Below are positions 1 through 8,570 of a DNA stretch of 64,000 nucleotides, one piece after another. The first letter of the stretch is position 1, and every line of letters starts with the position of its first letter. Below the pieces are notes generated by a model. It was not told the DNA's origin and ran no database searches. It saw only the letters and a program-made list of their open reading frames with translations. Source of the DNA: Olsenella sp. An270 (lineage in GTDB: Bacteria; Actinomycetota; Coriobacteriia; Coriobacteriales; Atopobiaceae); the NCBI RefSeq assembly GCF_002159735.1, contig NZ_NFJF01000003.1, positions 62,001 through 126,000 on the forward strand. Reading direction: 5' to 3'. A program made the position numbers and the translations under genes.

Positions 1-1
1 T

Positions 2-385
2 CTTCTCGACGCGGTCTGCAAGGAGCGACCGCAGTCTGCGGAGGCATGCGAGGTCCTTCGCCGTTGCAACGGCGGGGGAGACCTGGGGCTTGTTGCCGTA
101 GGGTCTCTCAAGGATGCGTATTACGTGCTTCAGCGCCAATACAATGAGGTGCAGGCGAGAAGATCGGTGGAATGGTTGCGCGAACTGCTCGTGATCGCGC
201 CGATGGGCGCGGAGGAGTGCGAGCTCTCGCTCGGCTGCGGCGAACCGGATTTCGAGGACGGCCTCATCCGTGCCTGCGCCGAGCTCAACGACGTGGACGT
301 CATCCTCACGCGCGACGTGGACGCGTTCAAGCGCTCCAAAGTGCGCGCCATGACCTGCGCGGAGTACCTCGAGACCTTTGGCTAG
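2..385 (+). CDS. PIN-domain protein, C-terminal part (5' end outside window)
   Basis: The reading frame is open from the first bases of the window to a TAG at 383-385, so the N-terminus lies upstream. The frame begins with Leu-Leu-Asp, resembling the first acidic strand of PIN nucleases. Near the end come 'DFEDGLIRACA' and 'VILTRDVDAF', the usual acidic residues and T-R-N/D motif of VapC-like PIN domains. PIN proteins are Mg-dependent ribonucleases, often toxins, but no antitoxin is visible because the upstream DNA is missing. A YhcG pseudogene starts 8 bp downstream. The family call is good; a toxin role is inference. Confidence 0.75.
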   Translation, partial: LLDAVCKERPQSAEACEVLRRCNGGGDLGLVAVGSLKDAYYVLQRQYNEVQARRSVEWLRELLVIAPMGAEECELSLGCGEPDFEDGLIRACAELNDVDVILTRDVDAFKRSKVRAMTCAEYLETFG

Positions 386-393
386 GGGGCGCC

Positions 394-1401
394 ATGGATG
401 AGCTGCTGTGCAACGACGCAAGCTACATGGAGACGCTCGAGCGCGTCAAGCAAGAGATTTCCGGATCGAGGGCGCGTGCCGTGCTTGCGGTCAACAGTGA
501 AGTTGTCTGTATGTACTGAAGGATAGGTAAGCTCATCGACGAGCGCTCCGAGTGGGGCAATCGCTTCATCGACTCCCTGTCTGGCGACATCAGGCTTGCG
601 TATCCGGGAATCAAAGGCTTCTCGGTTCGCAACCTCAAGTACATGCTTCGGCTTGCACGCGAATACGATCTCGAATTTGTGCAACAGGTTGTTGCACAAA
701 TACCATGGGGCCACACGACGCACCTGTTCGACAGGGTGGGCGGCCGAGTTGAGCGCGACTGGTATATGAGGAAGGCGGCAGAGCACGGCTGGAGCCGCGC
801 GACGCTCATGCACCAGGTGTCTACCGGATTGTTCGAGCGCCAATCCGAGGTCCAGAAGGTGACTAACTTCGACCGCCTGCCCCCGCCGGCGGACAGCGAG
901 ATGGTGCGGCAGGCGCTTAAGGACCCCTACATCTTCGACTTCATAACCGCAGACGAGGGAGTCGAGGAGAAGACACTTGAGAATGAGATAGTCAGGAACA
1001 TCACGGGGCTGCTCCTCGAGCTTGGCACCGGCTTCGCGTTCATGGGCAGACAGTACCAGCTGGTCGTCTCTGGCAGGGATTTCTACATTGACCTGCTCTT
1101 CTACAACACGAGGCTGTCGCGCTACTTTGTCATTGAGCTCAAGGCGTGCGAGTTCCGGCCGGAGTATACGGGAAAGCTCGGGTTCTACGTCGCCGCCGTG
1201 GACGACCTGCTCCGCAACGAGCATGACGGATCCACTGTCGGTCTCCTGCTCTGCAAGACGAAGGACAACACAATCGCCGAGTACTCACTGCGCAGTACGT
1301 CGGCCCCCATTGGCGTGAGCGAATTCAGAACCGCGGACGAGCTCCCCGAGGAGATGCGCGGAATCCTTCCGACGCCGGAGGACATCGCAAGCCGCGTCTG
1401 A
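394..1401 (+). pseudogene. DUF1016/YhcG-type PD-(D/E)XK nuclease, interrupted by an in-frame TGA
   Basis: Reading from ATG 394 gives a typical DUF1016 N-terminal domain, then a TGA at 517-519, then the rest of the protein in the same frame to 1401. The stop replaces the Trp expected in the 'LYWRIGK' motif; the paralogue near 37.9 kb has TGG at this place. The C-terminal nuclease domain looks intact, with 'DFYIDLLFYN' and 'VIELKA' carrying the D...ExK residues. YhcG proteins often accompany type I restriction loci. A palindrome (675-701) sits at the junction of the two domains. An internal restart near 643 could make the nuclease part alone, but a null allele is more likely. Confidence 0.85.
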
Positions 1402-1474
1402 TGGGGCGACGTCTCACACTATTCGGACCTCTGAAAGAATGAAAGGCCGTTGAACGTTTCGTGAGGTTCGGCAA

Positions 1475-2899
1475 CTACGAACAGAACCGCTCAATGAACG
1501 CCAGGTAGTCGGCCTCGTTCTGGTCGGCGTAGGCGCGGGCGAAGTCCCACATGGCGTCCTCGAAGGCGTGGCCGTCGTCGAGGTAGGCGGCGATGGCAAC
1601 CTCGTCACCGGTGCGGGCGTGCGCGTGCGCGAGCGACCACGCGCAGAGCCGAGCGACGTTCTCGAGGCTCTCCGGGCCCACCGCGGCGAGATCGATCGAG
1701 CCCTTGCCGTTCCAGAGCTGGCGCACATAGTAGTCGCGGGTGCCGACGCTCGCCGTGGGCACGCTCGTCCAGCCCAGCAAAAAGTCGCTCGTGGACTGCG
1801 CGAGGCGCTGTCCCTCCACCACGCGCTCGCCATGGCTCGCAAAGCCGCTCGGTCGCCAGTAGCGCTCCACGACCGACTCCTCGGCCTCCTTGACCTGCAG
1901 GACCAGCGGGTCGTCCTCGTTGCGGCCCGTGAGCAGCGCGATCCAGGCGCGCCGTCCTACCGAGCCCACGCCCACCACCTTGCGCGCGGCGTCCTGCAGG
2001 CGATAGCGGCCGAGAAGAACGCGGCAGTCGCGAGGGAGGCTCTCGAAGTACGCGTCCAGAAGCTCGCGCAGCGCATGGGAGAGCTGCGCCGCGTCGTAGC
2101 CCTGAGCGGACGAGAGCTCCGCGAGTGGCACGAGCTCGGGCGGCCGTGTGTCAAAGCGGAGGCGCCCGTCGTCGTGCACGGTGAGGCGGTCAGCCGCGCG
2201 CACGCTGTCCTTCTCGCGCGCCTTCTCCACGACCTTACGGATGGTCCGGCCCGTCTTGCCGTCGAGCTCAAACTCGTCGAGCATGCGCTCGACGTCGAGG
2301 TGGGCGTGCCAGACGTCGAGCTCGCCCATCTCCGCGAAGCGCGCCATCGCGCGGCGGTACTGCCTGGCGCAGGCGCGCACGGCGTCGCGGCGGTCTGCCT
2401 TGGAGAAGCCGCGGTCACGCCCGCAGATCTCGATGCTCGCCACGAGGCGCATGACGTCCCACTCCCAGGGACCGGGCGCGGTCTCATCGAAGTCGTTGAC
2501 GTCAAAGACGAGGTGACGCGTGTGGCTCATGAAGATGCCGAAGTTGCCCACGTGCGCGTCGCCGATGCACTGCACCTCGAGGCCGGTGACGGGCATGGTG
2601 GCAAGGTCAGCGGCCATGATGACGGCGCTGCCGCGGTAGAACGTGAACGGCGAGACACCCATGCGCTCGTAGCGCAGCGGCACGAGGCTCGGGTCGCGCG
2701 TGGCGGACTGCTGCTCGATGAGGCCGATTGCGGAATCGCTGGATGTGCGGGGCTCCCATGCGCCGAGCGAGGCGATCGGACACGCCTCGCGCGCGGCGAG
2801 GCCGGCGGCGCGGCGCTCCTCCACGGTGGGTGCCGGCCGGTAGAGCACCGCCTGCGAGCTGGGCGCGGCGTTCTTCTCTATCTCCTCGAGCTCGTCCAT
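1475..2899 (-). CDS. DUF2252 family protein
   Basis: This protein of about 474 residues has the DUF2252 hallmarks 'CIGDAHVGNFG' and 'FDVNDFDET' in its first half. They resemble the catalytic HxD/DxD loops of aminoglycoside-phosphotransferase-like kinases, and family length is usually 400-480. No substrate is established for the family. The start at 2899 is preceded by a good AGGAAAGGA site; the frame runs a little further upstream without a better signal. It is transcribed away from the inverted-arm element at 2978-3103, which may carry its promoter. There is no signal peptide, so it is probably cytoplasmic. Confidence 0.85.
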   Translation of the reverse strand: MDELEEIEKNAAPSSQAVLYRPAPTVEERRAAGLAAREACPIASLGAWEPRTSSDSAIGLIEQQSATRDPSLVPLRYERMGVSPFTFYRGSAVIMAADLATMPVTGLEVQCIGDAHVGNFGIFMSHTRHLVFDVNDFDETAPGPWEWDVMRLVASIEICGRDRGFSKADRRDAVRACARQYRRAMARFAEMGELDVWHAHLDVERMLDEFELDGKTGRTIRKVVEKAREKDSVRAADRLTVHDDGRLRFDTRPPELVPLAELSSAQGYDAAQLSHALRELLDAYFESLPRDCRVLLGRYRLQDAARKVVGVGSVGRRAWIALLTGRNEDDPLVLQVKEAEESVVERYWRPSGFASHGERVVEGQRLAQSTSDFLLGWTSVPTASVGTRDYYVRQLWNGKGSIDLAAVGPESLENVARLCAWSLAHAHARTGDEVAIAAYLDDGHAFEDAMWDFARAYADQNEADYLAFIERFCS

Positions 2900-2977
2900 G
2901 CGAGTCCTTTCCTGTTGTGAAGGGCGGGTTCGATTGTCACACATTGAGTCGGCGACGGCTTGCTAGGGCGGTCGAAC

Positions 2978-3103
2978 AAAGGTTGGGTACTTTTTTGCGC
3001 ATGTCCCGAGTATTAGCCCCTATTCGATTCAGGTAACTGCTGGTAGATGCCTTGGGGAAAATGCACTATACTTTCGGTGGCCACGAAAAAGTACCCAACC
3101 TTT
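2978..3103 (+). repeat. Inverted-arm element, copy 1
   Basis: Perfect 18-bp inverted arms (2978-2995 and 3086-3103, left arm AAAGGTTGGGTACTTTTT) enclose 90 bp. The exact centre carries TAACTGCTGGTAGA (3034-3047) followed by TG. The copy at 4453-4574 has different outer arm bases but the same GGGTACTTTTT inner arm, the same 14-bp core and almost the same spacing. A TATACT box at 3067-3072 lies between core and right arm. The two copies bracket the MFS gene. Function is unknown; a miniature mobile element, a structured RNA or a regulator-binding site are all possible. Confidence 0.8.
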
Positions 3104-3133
3104 TCTGATTGCGATTCTGGAAGCGGATTACCC

Positions 3134-4381
3134 ATGCAAAAAACCTCTTGGAAGCTCAAGCTCGCGTGCGTGTGGGGCGGCGAGCTGGTCTCCGTGCTCA
3201 CGAGCTCCATCCTGCAGATGGGCTTCGTCTGGCACATCACGCTCACCACGAACTCTGCGAGCATGCTCTCGCTGGCGTCGCTCGCGGGGTTCCTGCCGCT
3301 GGCACTCTTCGGCACCTTCGCGGGGACCGTCGTGGACCGCTTGCCGCTCAGGGTCACGCTCGTGGGCGCCGACCTCTTCATCGCGGCGGTGAGCGCCGTC
3401 GTGGCGGTGGTCTCGCTCACGGGGACGCTGCCCGTGTGGGTGGTCATGGTGGCGCTCTTCGTGCGAGCTGTTGGCAGCGCCTTCCACACCCCGGCCTTCC
3501 AGGCGCTCACGCCGCTGGTGGCGCCGGCCGAGCACCTCACGCGCCTCGCCGGAGTGACGCAGGCCGTCCAGTCCGGCGGCTACATCCTCGGTACGGCAAT
3601 CGCGGCGGTGATCTACCCGCTCTGGGGGCTCACGGCCATGATCGCGCTCGACGTTGCGGGCGCGCTCTTTGCCACGGTCGCGGTGCTCGCGGCGCGGCTC
3701 GACGTGGGCGGCTCCGGAGCGCAGGCAGGCGAGAAGAACCTCGGCCTTGTCGCCCAGGCCCGCGCCCTTGCGGGCGAAACCGCAGACGGCTACCGCGTCC
3801 TGCGCGGCTACCGCGGCCTCTTCGCGCTGCTATGGTGCGGCTTCGTCTTCACGCTGGTCTTCTCGCCCATATCGGCGCTCTTCCCGCTCATGACGCTCGA
3901 CCACTTCGGCGGCACCACGGGTGACGCCGCCACGGCGGAGATCGTGTTCTCGGTGGGCATGATCGCGGGCTCCGCGCTGCTCGCCGCGTGGGGCGGCTTC
4001 AGGAACCGCGCGCTCACCGTCTGCTTTGCCACTGCGCTCTACGGCTTTGCGACGCTGGTCGCAGGCTGTGCGGGGCCCAACGCCGGCGGAATGCAGCTCT
4101 TCTTTGTGATGAGCTTCCTCATGGGCTTGAGCTCGCCGTTCTACTCCGGCCCGCAGACCGCTCTCATGCAGGAGAAGGTCCCGCCCGAGTACCTGGGTCG
4201 TGTCTTTGGCCTCTACGGCGCCATCATGTCCTGGGCGATGCCGCTGGGGCTGGCGTTCTCGTCGCTCTTCGCGGATGCCGTGGGCGCGTCGGCGTGGTTC
4301 GTGGGCGCCGGTGCTGCGATGGTCCTTCTCGCCTGTGTGACCTGGGCAATCCCCGCTATTCGCGGCATCGAGAAATCGTGA
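3134..4381 (+). CDS. MFS exporter, Mef/EntS-like
   Basis: This membrane protein of about 415 residues has 12 likely transmembrane segments and an N-terminus ('WKLKLACVWGGE', 'LTSSILQMGFVWH') very like the MefA macrolide exporters. The cytoplasmic loop motif 'GTVVDRLPLRV' between helices 2 and 3 is typical of MFS drug/proton antiporters. I chose ATG 3134, with GGAAG just upstream, because the longer frame would run into the repeat element. It stands alone between two related inverted-arm elements. Substrate is not decided by sequence; macrolides or siderophores are family possibilities. Confidence 0.85.
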   Translation: MQKTSWKLKLACVWGGELVSVLTSSILQMGFVWHITLTTNSASMLSLASLAGFLPLALFGTFAGTVVDRLPLRVTLVGADLFIAAVSAVVAVVSLTGTLPVWVVMVALFVRAVGSAFHTPAFQALTPLVAPAEHLTRLAGVTQAVQSGGYILGTAIAAVIYPLWGLTAMIALDVAGALFATVAVLAARLDVGGSGAQAGEKNLGLVAQARALAGETADGYRVLRGYRGLFALLWCGFVFTLVFSPISALFPLMTLDHFGGTTGDAATAEIVFSVGMIAGSALLAAWGGFRNRALTVCFATALYGFATLVAGCAGPNAGGMQLFFVMSFLMGLSSPFYSGPQTALMQEKVPPEYLGRVFGLYGAIMSWAMPLGLAFSSLFADAVGASAWFVGAGAAMVLLACVTWAIPAIRGIEKS

Positions 4382-4452
4382 CGAGGAAGACCGTTTTGCT
4401 GCCGGAACGAGCGTCGCGAAGAGCCGTTGTCGTCCCTAGTCGATGACGCCCA

Positions 4453-4574
4453 TTGTCTGGGTACTTTTTTCGCTGCGTCAAAGTAGCATCGATATTCCGT
4501 CTTCTATAACTGCTGGTAGACGGCTCATAAGAAAAATCTATACTCCGGCCGAGGGCAAAAAAGTACCCAGACAA
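4453..4574 (+). repeat. Inverted-arm element, copy 2
   Basis: Perfect 18-bp inverted arms (4453-4470 and 4557-4574, left arm TTGTCTGGGTACTTTTTT) enclose 86 bp. The centre holds TAACTGCTGGTAGA (4507-4520) followed by CG, at the same offset from the symmetry axis as in copy 1. A TATACT lies at 4539-4544, again between core and right arm. Intervening bases differ from copy 1, so arms, core and TATACT appear to be the parts under selection. It lies between the 3' ends of the MFS gene and the DUF1810 gene. Confidence 0.8.
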
Positions 4575-4643
4575 CGAATTGCCGCCGGCTCACTCGCGAT
4601 TGCTTGCGTCGGCATCGGTGCGTTTGCGGCTCTCAAAGGTGCC

Positions 4644-5090
4644 TCACTCAGGGTCACACCCCCAGGACTCGTTTACGATTCGCAGCGTGAGCTCGTCGCG
4701 GCTGCCGGCGTAGTACTTGTCCAGCACGGCACCGAAGACGGGGTCCACGTCCGCGAGCTCGAAGAGCGTCATCGACGAGCGGACCTTGAGCGCGTCGATG
4801 TCCCCCAGCACGGCCACGGGGTCGCTTCCCGGCAGGGCGAGAAGTGCGTGCGAGATCTCGAGCAGGCGCGCCCTGAGGAGGGGGTGGCTGACGTACGCGT
4901 CGAGCTCCGCACGGCTGGCGATGCCGTAGCGCTCCGCCATGGGGCTGCGCCCGAGCCCGCGTGCCTGCGGGAAGACAAACCAGATCCAGTGGCTCCGCTT
5001 GCGCCCCGAGCGAATCTCGGCGAGCGCCCGTTCGTAGACGTTGCCGTCCTGCGCTCGGACGAAGCGCTCTATGTCAAAGCTCTCGGTCAT
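4644..5090 (-). CDS. DUF1810 family protein
   Basis: The 148-residue protein matches DUF1810 along its length, with 'ERFVRAQD' at the start and the family motif 'SHWIWFVFPQ' near residue 35. It then has the alpha-helical pattern with 'AERYGI'. No biochemical role is known for the family. Start 5090 is chosen for the GGGGAGGAG site. It is divergent from the glycosylase gene tag, about 60 bp away, so the two may share a promoter region. Confidence 0.85.
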   Translation of the reverse strand: MTESFDIERFVRAQDGNVYERALAEIRSGRKRSHWIWFVFPQARGLGRSPMAERYGIASRAELDAYVSHPLLRARLLEISHALLALPGSDPVAVLGDIDALKVRSSMTLFELADVDPVFGAVLDKYYAGSRDELTLRIVNESWGCDPE

Positions 5091-5151
5091 GTGATGCTCC
5101 TCCCCTTTGTCAGATAATAGACCCGGCAAGCCGAGAAGAGCGGAGGACCGC

Positions 5152-5772
5152 ATGTCGTACTGCGACTGGGACACCACCGATGAGCTCTGCCTGCGCTACC
5201 ACGACGAGGAGTGGGGCGTGCCCCTGCACGACGACCGCGGACAGCTTGAGTTCCTCTCGCTCGAGGTCATGCAGTGCGGGCTCAACTGGACCATGATGCT
5301 GCACAAGCGCGAGGTGTTCCGCGGGTGCTTTGCGGGCTTCGACTATGACGCCGTGGCGGCGTTTGGCCCGGACGACGTAGAACGAATCCTGGAGACGCCG
5401 GGGATGATCCGCTCCCGTCGCAAGGTTGAGGCCATCATCGGCAACGCGCGCTGCTTCCAGCAGGTGCGCGAGGAGTTTGGCAGCTTTGACGCGTACCTGT
5501 GGGGCTTCTCCGACGGTAAGACGATCCTCTACAACAAGCACGCCGATGGGTGGATTCCCGTGAGCAACGGCCTCTCGGCGCGCGTGGCTGCCGACCTGCG
5601 AAAGCGCGGCTTCAAGTACCTGGGTCCCACGACGGCCTACTCGCACCTCCAGGCCTGCGGAATCATTAACGACCATGGTCGCGACTGCCCGCGCTACGCT
5701 GCGATAAACGCCCTGGGCCCCACGATCGAGAAGCGCCGCTACCTCGAGAAGGGCGTCCGCCACTACGAGTAA
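5152..5772 (+). CDS. tag: DNA-3-methyladenine glycosylase I
   Basis: This base-excision enzyme removes 3-methyladenine from alkylated DNA in the cytoplasm. The 206-residue product has the zinc-binding N-terminus 'YCDW', then 'YHDEEWG' and the 'GPTTAYSHLQACGIINDH' region followed by a Cys, which supplies the remaining His and Cys ligands. Length fits the family (about 190-210). Start ATG 5152 has GGAGGA before it; upstream in-frame codons overlap the divergent promoter region. The SWIM-finger gene follows 11 bp later and is probably co-transcribed. Confidence 0.95.
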   Translation: MSYCDWDTTDELCLRYHDEEWGVPLHDDRGQLEFLSLEVMQCGLNWTMMLHKREVFRGCFAGFDYDAVAAFGPDDVERILETPGMIRSRRKVEAIIGNARCFQQVREEFGSFDAYLWGFSDGKTILYNKHADGWIPVSNGLSARVAADLRKRGFKYLGPTTAYSHLQACGIINDHGRDCPRYAAINALGPTIEKRRYLEKGVRHYE

Positions 5773-5783
5773 GAGGAACGGGA

Positions 5784-6239
5784 ATGACCAAGCTTCCGTA
5801 TCTGGCGAGTGGCGCCTTACTGTGGAGGGGGTACGACTACTACACCGACCACAAGGTGCTCTCGTGGGAACCTACAGAGTCGGGCGAGCGCCCGCAGCAG
5901 TTCGACGGGGTCGTCTCAGGAAACGGTGATAAACCATACGAGGTGCACATCGATATAGCGCATCCGAAGAAGTCGACCTGTACCTGTCCCTTTGCGGAGG
6001 GTCGTCACGTCATCTGCAAGCATATGGTCGCACTCTACTTCTCCGTCTATCCCGCTGAGGTGGACGAGCTCCTGCATGCTGAGGAGCAGTGGGAGGCGGA
6101 GGAGGCCGCGCGCGAGGAGGCGCATCGAGCCGAGACCTGGCAGTACGTGAGGGGGCTCAAGAAGGTCGAGCTGCAGGAGGGGCTCTATCGAGCGCTACTC
6201 GAGATCGATGACCTTCGCAACAGGCGAGGCTGGTGGTAG
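5784..6239 (+). CDS. SWIM zinc-finger protein
   Basis: This is a 151-residue protein with one SWIM finger, CxCx(n)CxH, seen as 'CTCPFAEGRHVICKHMVAL' around residues 66-84. SWIM fingers bind DNA or proteins. A charged, Glu/Ala-rich probable coiled coil follows (residues 95-125). It probably forms a two-gene unit with tag, 11 bp upstream, which hints at a DNA-related role without proving it. Sequences downstream contain a LexA-type box that belongs to the next unit. Confidence 0.85.
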   Translation: MTKLPYLASGALLWRGYDYYTDHKVLSWEPTESGERPQQFDGVVSGNGDKPYEVHIDIAHPKKSTCTCPFAEGRHVICKHMVALYFSVYPAEVDELLHAEEQWEAEEAAREEAHRAETWQYVRGLKKVELQEGLYRALLEIDDLRNRRGWW

Positions 6240-6267
6240 AAATCCGTAAGAAACTCTGCGTTTCTAG

Positions 6268-6296
6268 CGAACAAATGTTCTAAACTGTGCTATACT
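6268..6296 (+). promoter_or_regulatory. LexA (SOS) box with -10 element
   Basis: CGAACAAATGTTCT (6268-6281) matches 13 of 14 positions of the Gram-positive/actinobacterial SOS consensus CGAACRNRYGTTYC. TATACT follows at 6291-6296, so bound LexA would cover the -35 region. The next gene on this strand, 200 bp away, is a broken YhcG, so the regulated product is unclear. Confidence 0.6.
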
Positions 6297-6494
6297 CTCA
6301 GCAAGGTACGAGGGCGACGAGAGCGGCACGGAGGCCCCCCAATGGTACGTGTCGGCGGGTGACTAGGGGTAATAGGGACTGGTCACACTTGAAGCTCTCG
6401 GGCGGTCACGCGCCCCCGTCTTCCGGCACCCGCAAAGTCCGGAGCTCACAGTCTGTGCAGGTTTATTTGCCGTGAGTGAAACGGGGGCTCAACT
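6297..6494 (+). other. Untranslated leader after the SOS-type promoter
   Basis: No convincing gene is visible in these 198 bases. A 62-codon open frame exists but has unusual composition (many Arg, Ser and Pro) and no ribosome-binding site. The segment could be the leader of the YhcG pseudogene, a small RNA, or the remains of a lost SOS gene. The sequence AGGGGTAATAGGG in it resembles AGGGGTAATGGGG downstream of the second SOS box near 58185. Confidence 0.35.
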
Positions 6495-7308
6495 ATGGCC
6501 AAGAACTCCATAAAGCAGTTTGACGAGAAGAACGACGAGCGAGTCTACGTGTCCGTTCGCGAGACGTTGGAGTCCGTGCGCGGCAAGGTGGAGCGTGCCG
6601 TCAACAGCGCCATGGTCGAGGCGTACTGGGAGATCGGGCGTCAGATCGTGGAGGCGACGGGCGAGCGCGCGGAGTACGGGAAGCATCTTCTTCAGTACTT
6701 GTCCGAGAGGCTGACGGCGGAGTATGGGAAGGGATTTACGGAGAGGAACTTGCGCCAGATGCGTTCTTTCTATCTGGCGTTTCCAATTCGGCACACATTG
6801 TGTGCCGAATTGAGCTGGTCAATTTATCGGCGTCTAACGCGTATACCTGACCGAGAGCAGCGTGAGTTTTACATGCGTGCAGCGGCTGAGGAACATTGGA
6901 CGGTCCGTCAGCTCGACCACCAGATCGCGACGTTCTATCGCGAGCGCCTGCTCTCCCCGCAGGGCGAGTTACTACGTTGACCTCGTCTTTTACAACATCA
7001 AGCTCAAGTGCTATGTGCTTATCGAGCTCAAGACTCGTCCGCTCAACGCCAAGGACGTGGGCCAGATGGACTTCTATGTCCGCCTGTTCAACGAGAAGCA
7101 CGCGGGCCCTGACAACAACCCGACCATCGGTCTCATCCTCTGCTCGAGCTCCGATCGGACGGTAGCGAAGTACTCCGCTCTTGCCGACGGCAAGGGGCTC
7201 TTCGCATCGAGCTACGTCACGTGCCTGCCTACCGAGGAGGAGCTGACCGACGCCCTCGAGCCCACGCGCCGCGCGATCGCGGAGGCCCGGGCGGAGCGAG
7301 AGGAATGA
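6495..7308 (+). pseudogene. DUF1016/YhcG-type nuclease, internal deletion with frameshift
   Basis: The N-terminal half ('AYWEIGRQIVEATGERAEYG', 'GFTERNLRQMR') is a good DUF1016 domain of the general YhcG subgroup. After 'LLSPQGE' (about 6960-6967) the frame changes and the sequence resumes at 'YYVDLVFYNIKLKCY', already inside the PD-(D/E)XK domain. Roughly 80 residues that normally join these parts are missing, and the downstream part lies in another frame. The C-terminus 'VLIELKTR' with the catalytic Lys is still recognisable to 7308. A perfect 14+1+14 palindrome (6784-6812) lies in the coding sequence. This is a dead gene unrelated to the other two YhcG copies at subgroup level. Confidence 0.85.
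6784..6812 (+). repeat. Perfect palindrome inside the YhcG pseudogene
   Basis: The left arm CAATTCGGCACACA (6784-6797) and its exact complement (6799-6812) are separated by one base. It is in frame in the remaining coding sequence and encodes Pro-Ile-Arg-His-Thr-Leu-Cys-Ala-Glu-Leu. Relatives sharing CAATTC(C)GGCAC occur at 7985-8019 and 30401-30461. Confidence 0.85.
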
Positions 7309-7363
7309 TTCATTCATTTGGATGCCAATGCTTCCTTCTGTCTTGAAACGGCCAAAGGAGATG

Positions 7364-7681
7364 ATGAATGCTATGGGTAAACTAGTGGGAAGGAGACTGA
7401 GGGGGCTGGTTCAGGTGATGTGGAGCTATGTGCAACTCGCCGACGAGACACAGATTGCCTACTCCGACCTTCGCGAGGATGGCACGCTCGAGGTTGCCGT
7501 AGAGAGGCCCGTTGACATGGGCTTCGATTCCGCGCGATGCCTGTTGCCGGCTCATAGGTGGTTTGATGTATCGGGTTTTTCGGGTGAAGAGATGGCAGAG
7601 CTCGACTCTTTTGTCCGGAACAATGCGCCGTTTATCTTTGAGCTGGCAGAGCGTCGTGCCTCAGGGCAGGCGATTGCCTAA
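7364..7681 (+). CDS. Small protein paired with DUF4160 (probable DUF2442-like partner)
   Basis: I recognise no firm domain. The product of about 105 residues contains a compact acidic segment with 'DGTLEVAVERP' and 'CLLPAHRWFDVSGFSGEEMAEL', resembling the short DUF2442-type proteins that accompany DUF4160. Its TAA overlaps the ATG of the DUF4160 gene by one base (TAATG), so translation is probably coupled. The start is uncertain: AAAGGAG at 7354-7360 precedes three in-frame ATGs (7361, 7364, 7373). DUF4160/DUF2442 pairs behave like toxin-antitoxin genes in context, which is inference here. Confidence 0.6.
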   Translation: MNAMGKLVGRRLRGLVQVMWSYVQLADETQIAYSDLREDGTLEVAVERPVDMGFDSARCLLPAHRWFDVSGFSGEEMAELDSFVRNNAPFIFELAERRASGQAIA

Positions 7682-7959
7682 TGCCGAAAATCCTGACGTT
7701 TGGGCAATACATCTTGTTCTTTTGGATTGCCGAGAACGGTGAGCCCGTTCATGTCCATGTTGCGGTCAGAAGGCCAAGCGAAGGTGCAACTAAGTTTTGG
7801 CTAACTGCGGCAGGAGGTTGCATTCTGGCGAGCAACGGGAGCGAAATTCCCGAAAAGGACCTTCGGGATATTGCAAAGCTGATAACGTTCAACCATGGCT
7901 ACATCTGCAATCGTTGGCGCGAGGTCTTCGGAGAAGCTGACGTCACGTTCTATAGGTAG
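7681..7959 (+). CDS. DUF4160 domain protein
   Basis: The 92-residue product has the DUF4160 pattern: an N-terminal 'ENGEPVHVHVAV' strand with HxH, a central 'AAGGCILASNGSEI', and a C-terminal helix with 'ITFNHGYICNRWREVFG'. The function of the family is unknown. It is translationally coupled to the preceding small gene. The pair lies between a dead YhcG gene and a degenerate palindrome, in DNA clearly less GC-rich than its surroundings, which suggests acquisition. Confidence 0.8.
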   Translation: MPKILTFGQYILFFWIAENGEPVHVHVAVRRPSEGATKFWLTAAGGCILASNGSEIPEKDLRDIAKLITFNHGYICNRWREVFGEADVTFYR

Positions 7960-7984
7960 GGCGATTGTGAACTCAGCGCGTTCA

Positions 7985-8019
7985 CAATTCAGATCCGGCA
8001 CACGTAGCGTGTCGAATTG
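7985..8019 (+). repeat. Degenerate palindrome related to the one at 6784
   Basis: CAATTC at 7985-7990 and GAATTG at 8014-8019 enclose CGGCACACG...CGTGTC. It looks like the 6784-6812 palindrome with a few bases inserted. It lies between the convergent ends of the DUF4160 gene and the tRNA-editing gene. Confidence 0.5.
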
Positions 8020-8027
8020 ACGGGGCG

Positions 8028-8516
8028 CTACAGGTCGACCACGCGGACGTCGTGGCCGCGCTCGCGCAGTAGCGCGATCAGGTCCGACGTGGCGAGAAGA
8101 ACGGTTGCGGTGTTGTCGCAGGGGTGAACGGTCAGGTGTCCAGCGTCGACGAGCGCCTGGTCGATCACGACCTCCACGCGTCGCTCGACGTCGTTGAGCG
8201 CGCCGAGCGGCGTGACGGCGCCCGGCACCAGGCCGAGCATCGATCGCAGGTCCTTCTCGCTCGCAAACGAGAGCCGCCGTGAGCCCAGGCGCTCCTGAAC
8301 CTCACGCAGCGAGACGTTCTTCTCGTCCGGAAGGCAGACGAGGTAGTACGCGCGGTGCTTGTCGTCCCGCAGGAAGAGGTTCTTGGCGCCGAGCTCGCGA
8401 TGGGGAATGCCCGCGGCTACGGCCTCCGCGACGGTGTAGACCGCCACGTGCTCGTAGAGCTCGTAGGCAATCTCCTCGCGGTCAAGCAGCACCAGCGTCT
8501 CGGCTTTTCCGTACAT
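8028..8516 (-). CDS. YbaK/ProX-type prolyl-tRNA deacylase
   Basis: This 162-residue free-standing editing domain is of the kind that hydrolyses mischarged tRNA-Pro in the cytoplasm. It shows 'YTVAEAVAAGIP', the lysine-bearing 'KNLFLRDDKHRAYYLV', and 'GAVTPLGALND' typical of the ProXp-ala/PrdX branch. Start ATG 8516 follows GGGAGGT closely; the upstream in-frame codons have no such site. It is divergent from the S10 peptidase gene, 54 bp away. Confidence 0.9.
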   Translation of the reverse strand: MYGKAETLVLLDREEIAYELYEHVAVYTVAEAVAAGIPHRELGAKNLFLRDDKHRAYYLVCLPDEKNVSLREVQERLGSRRLSFASEKDLRSMLGLVPGAVTPLGALNDVERRVEVVIDQALVDAGHLTVHPCDNTATVLLATSDLIALLRERGHDVRVVDL

Positions 8517-8570
8517 GCGGACCTCCCGCAGCGCTACCATGTGGCCAGGAACATGACGTCAGGAGACAGT

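Noticed and set aside
511-525. TGA in the first YhcG copy as a recoded codon (selenocysteine or Trp)
   Set aside because: No SECIS-like hairpin follows, the paralogue has TGG, and TGA works as a normal stop in many genes of the window.
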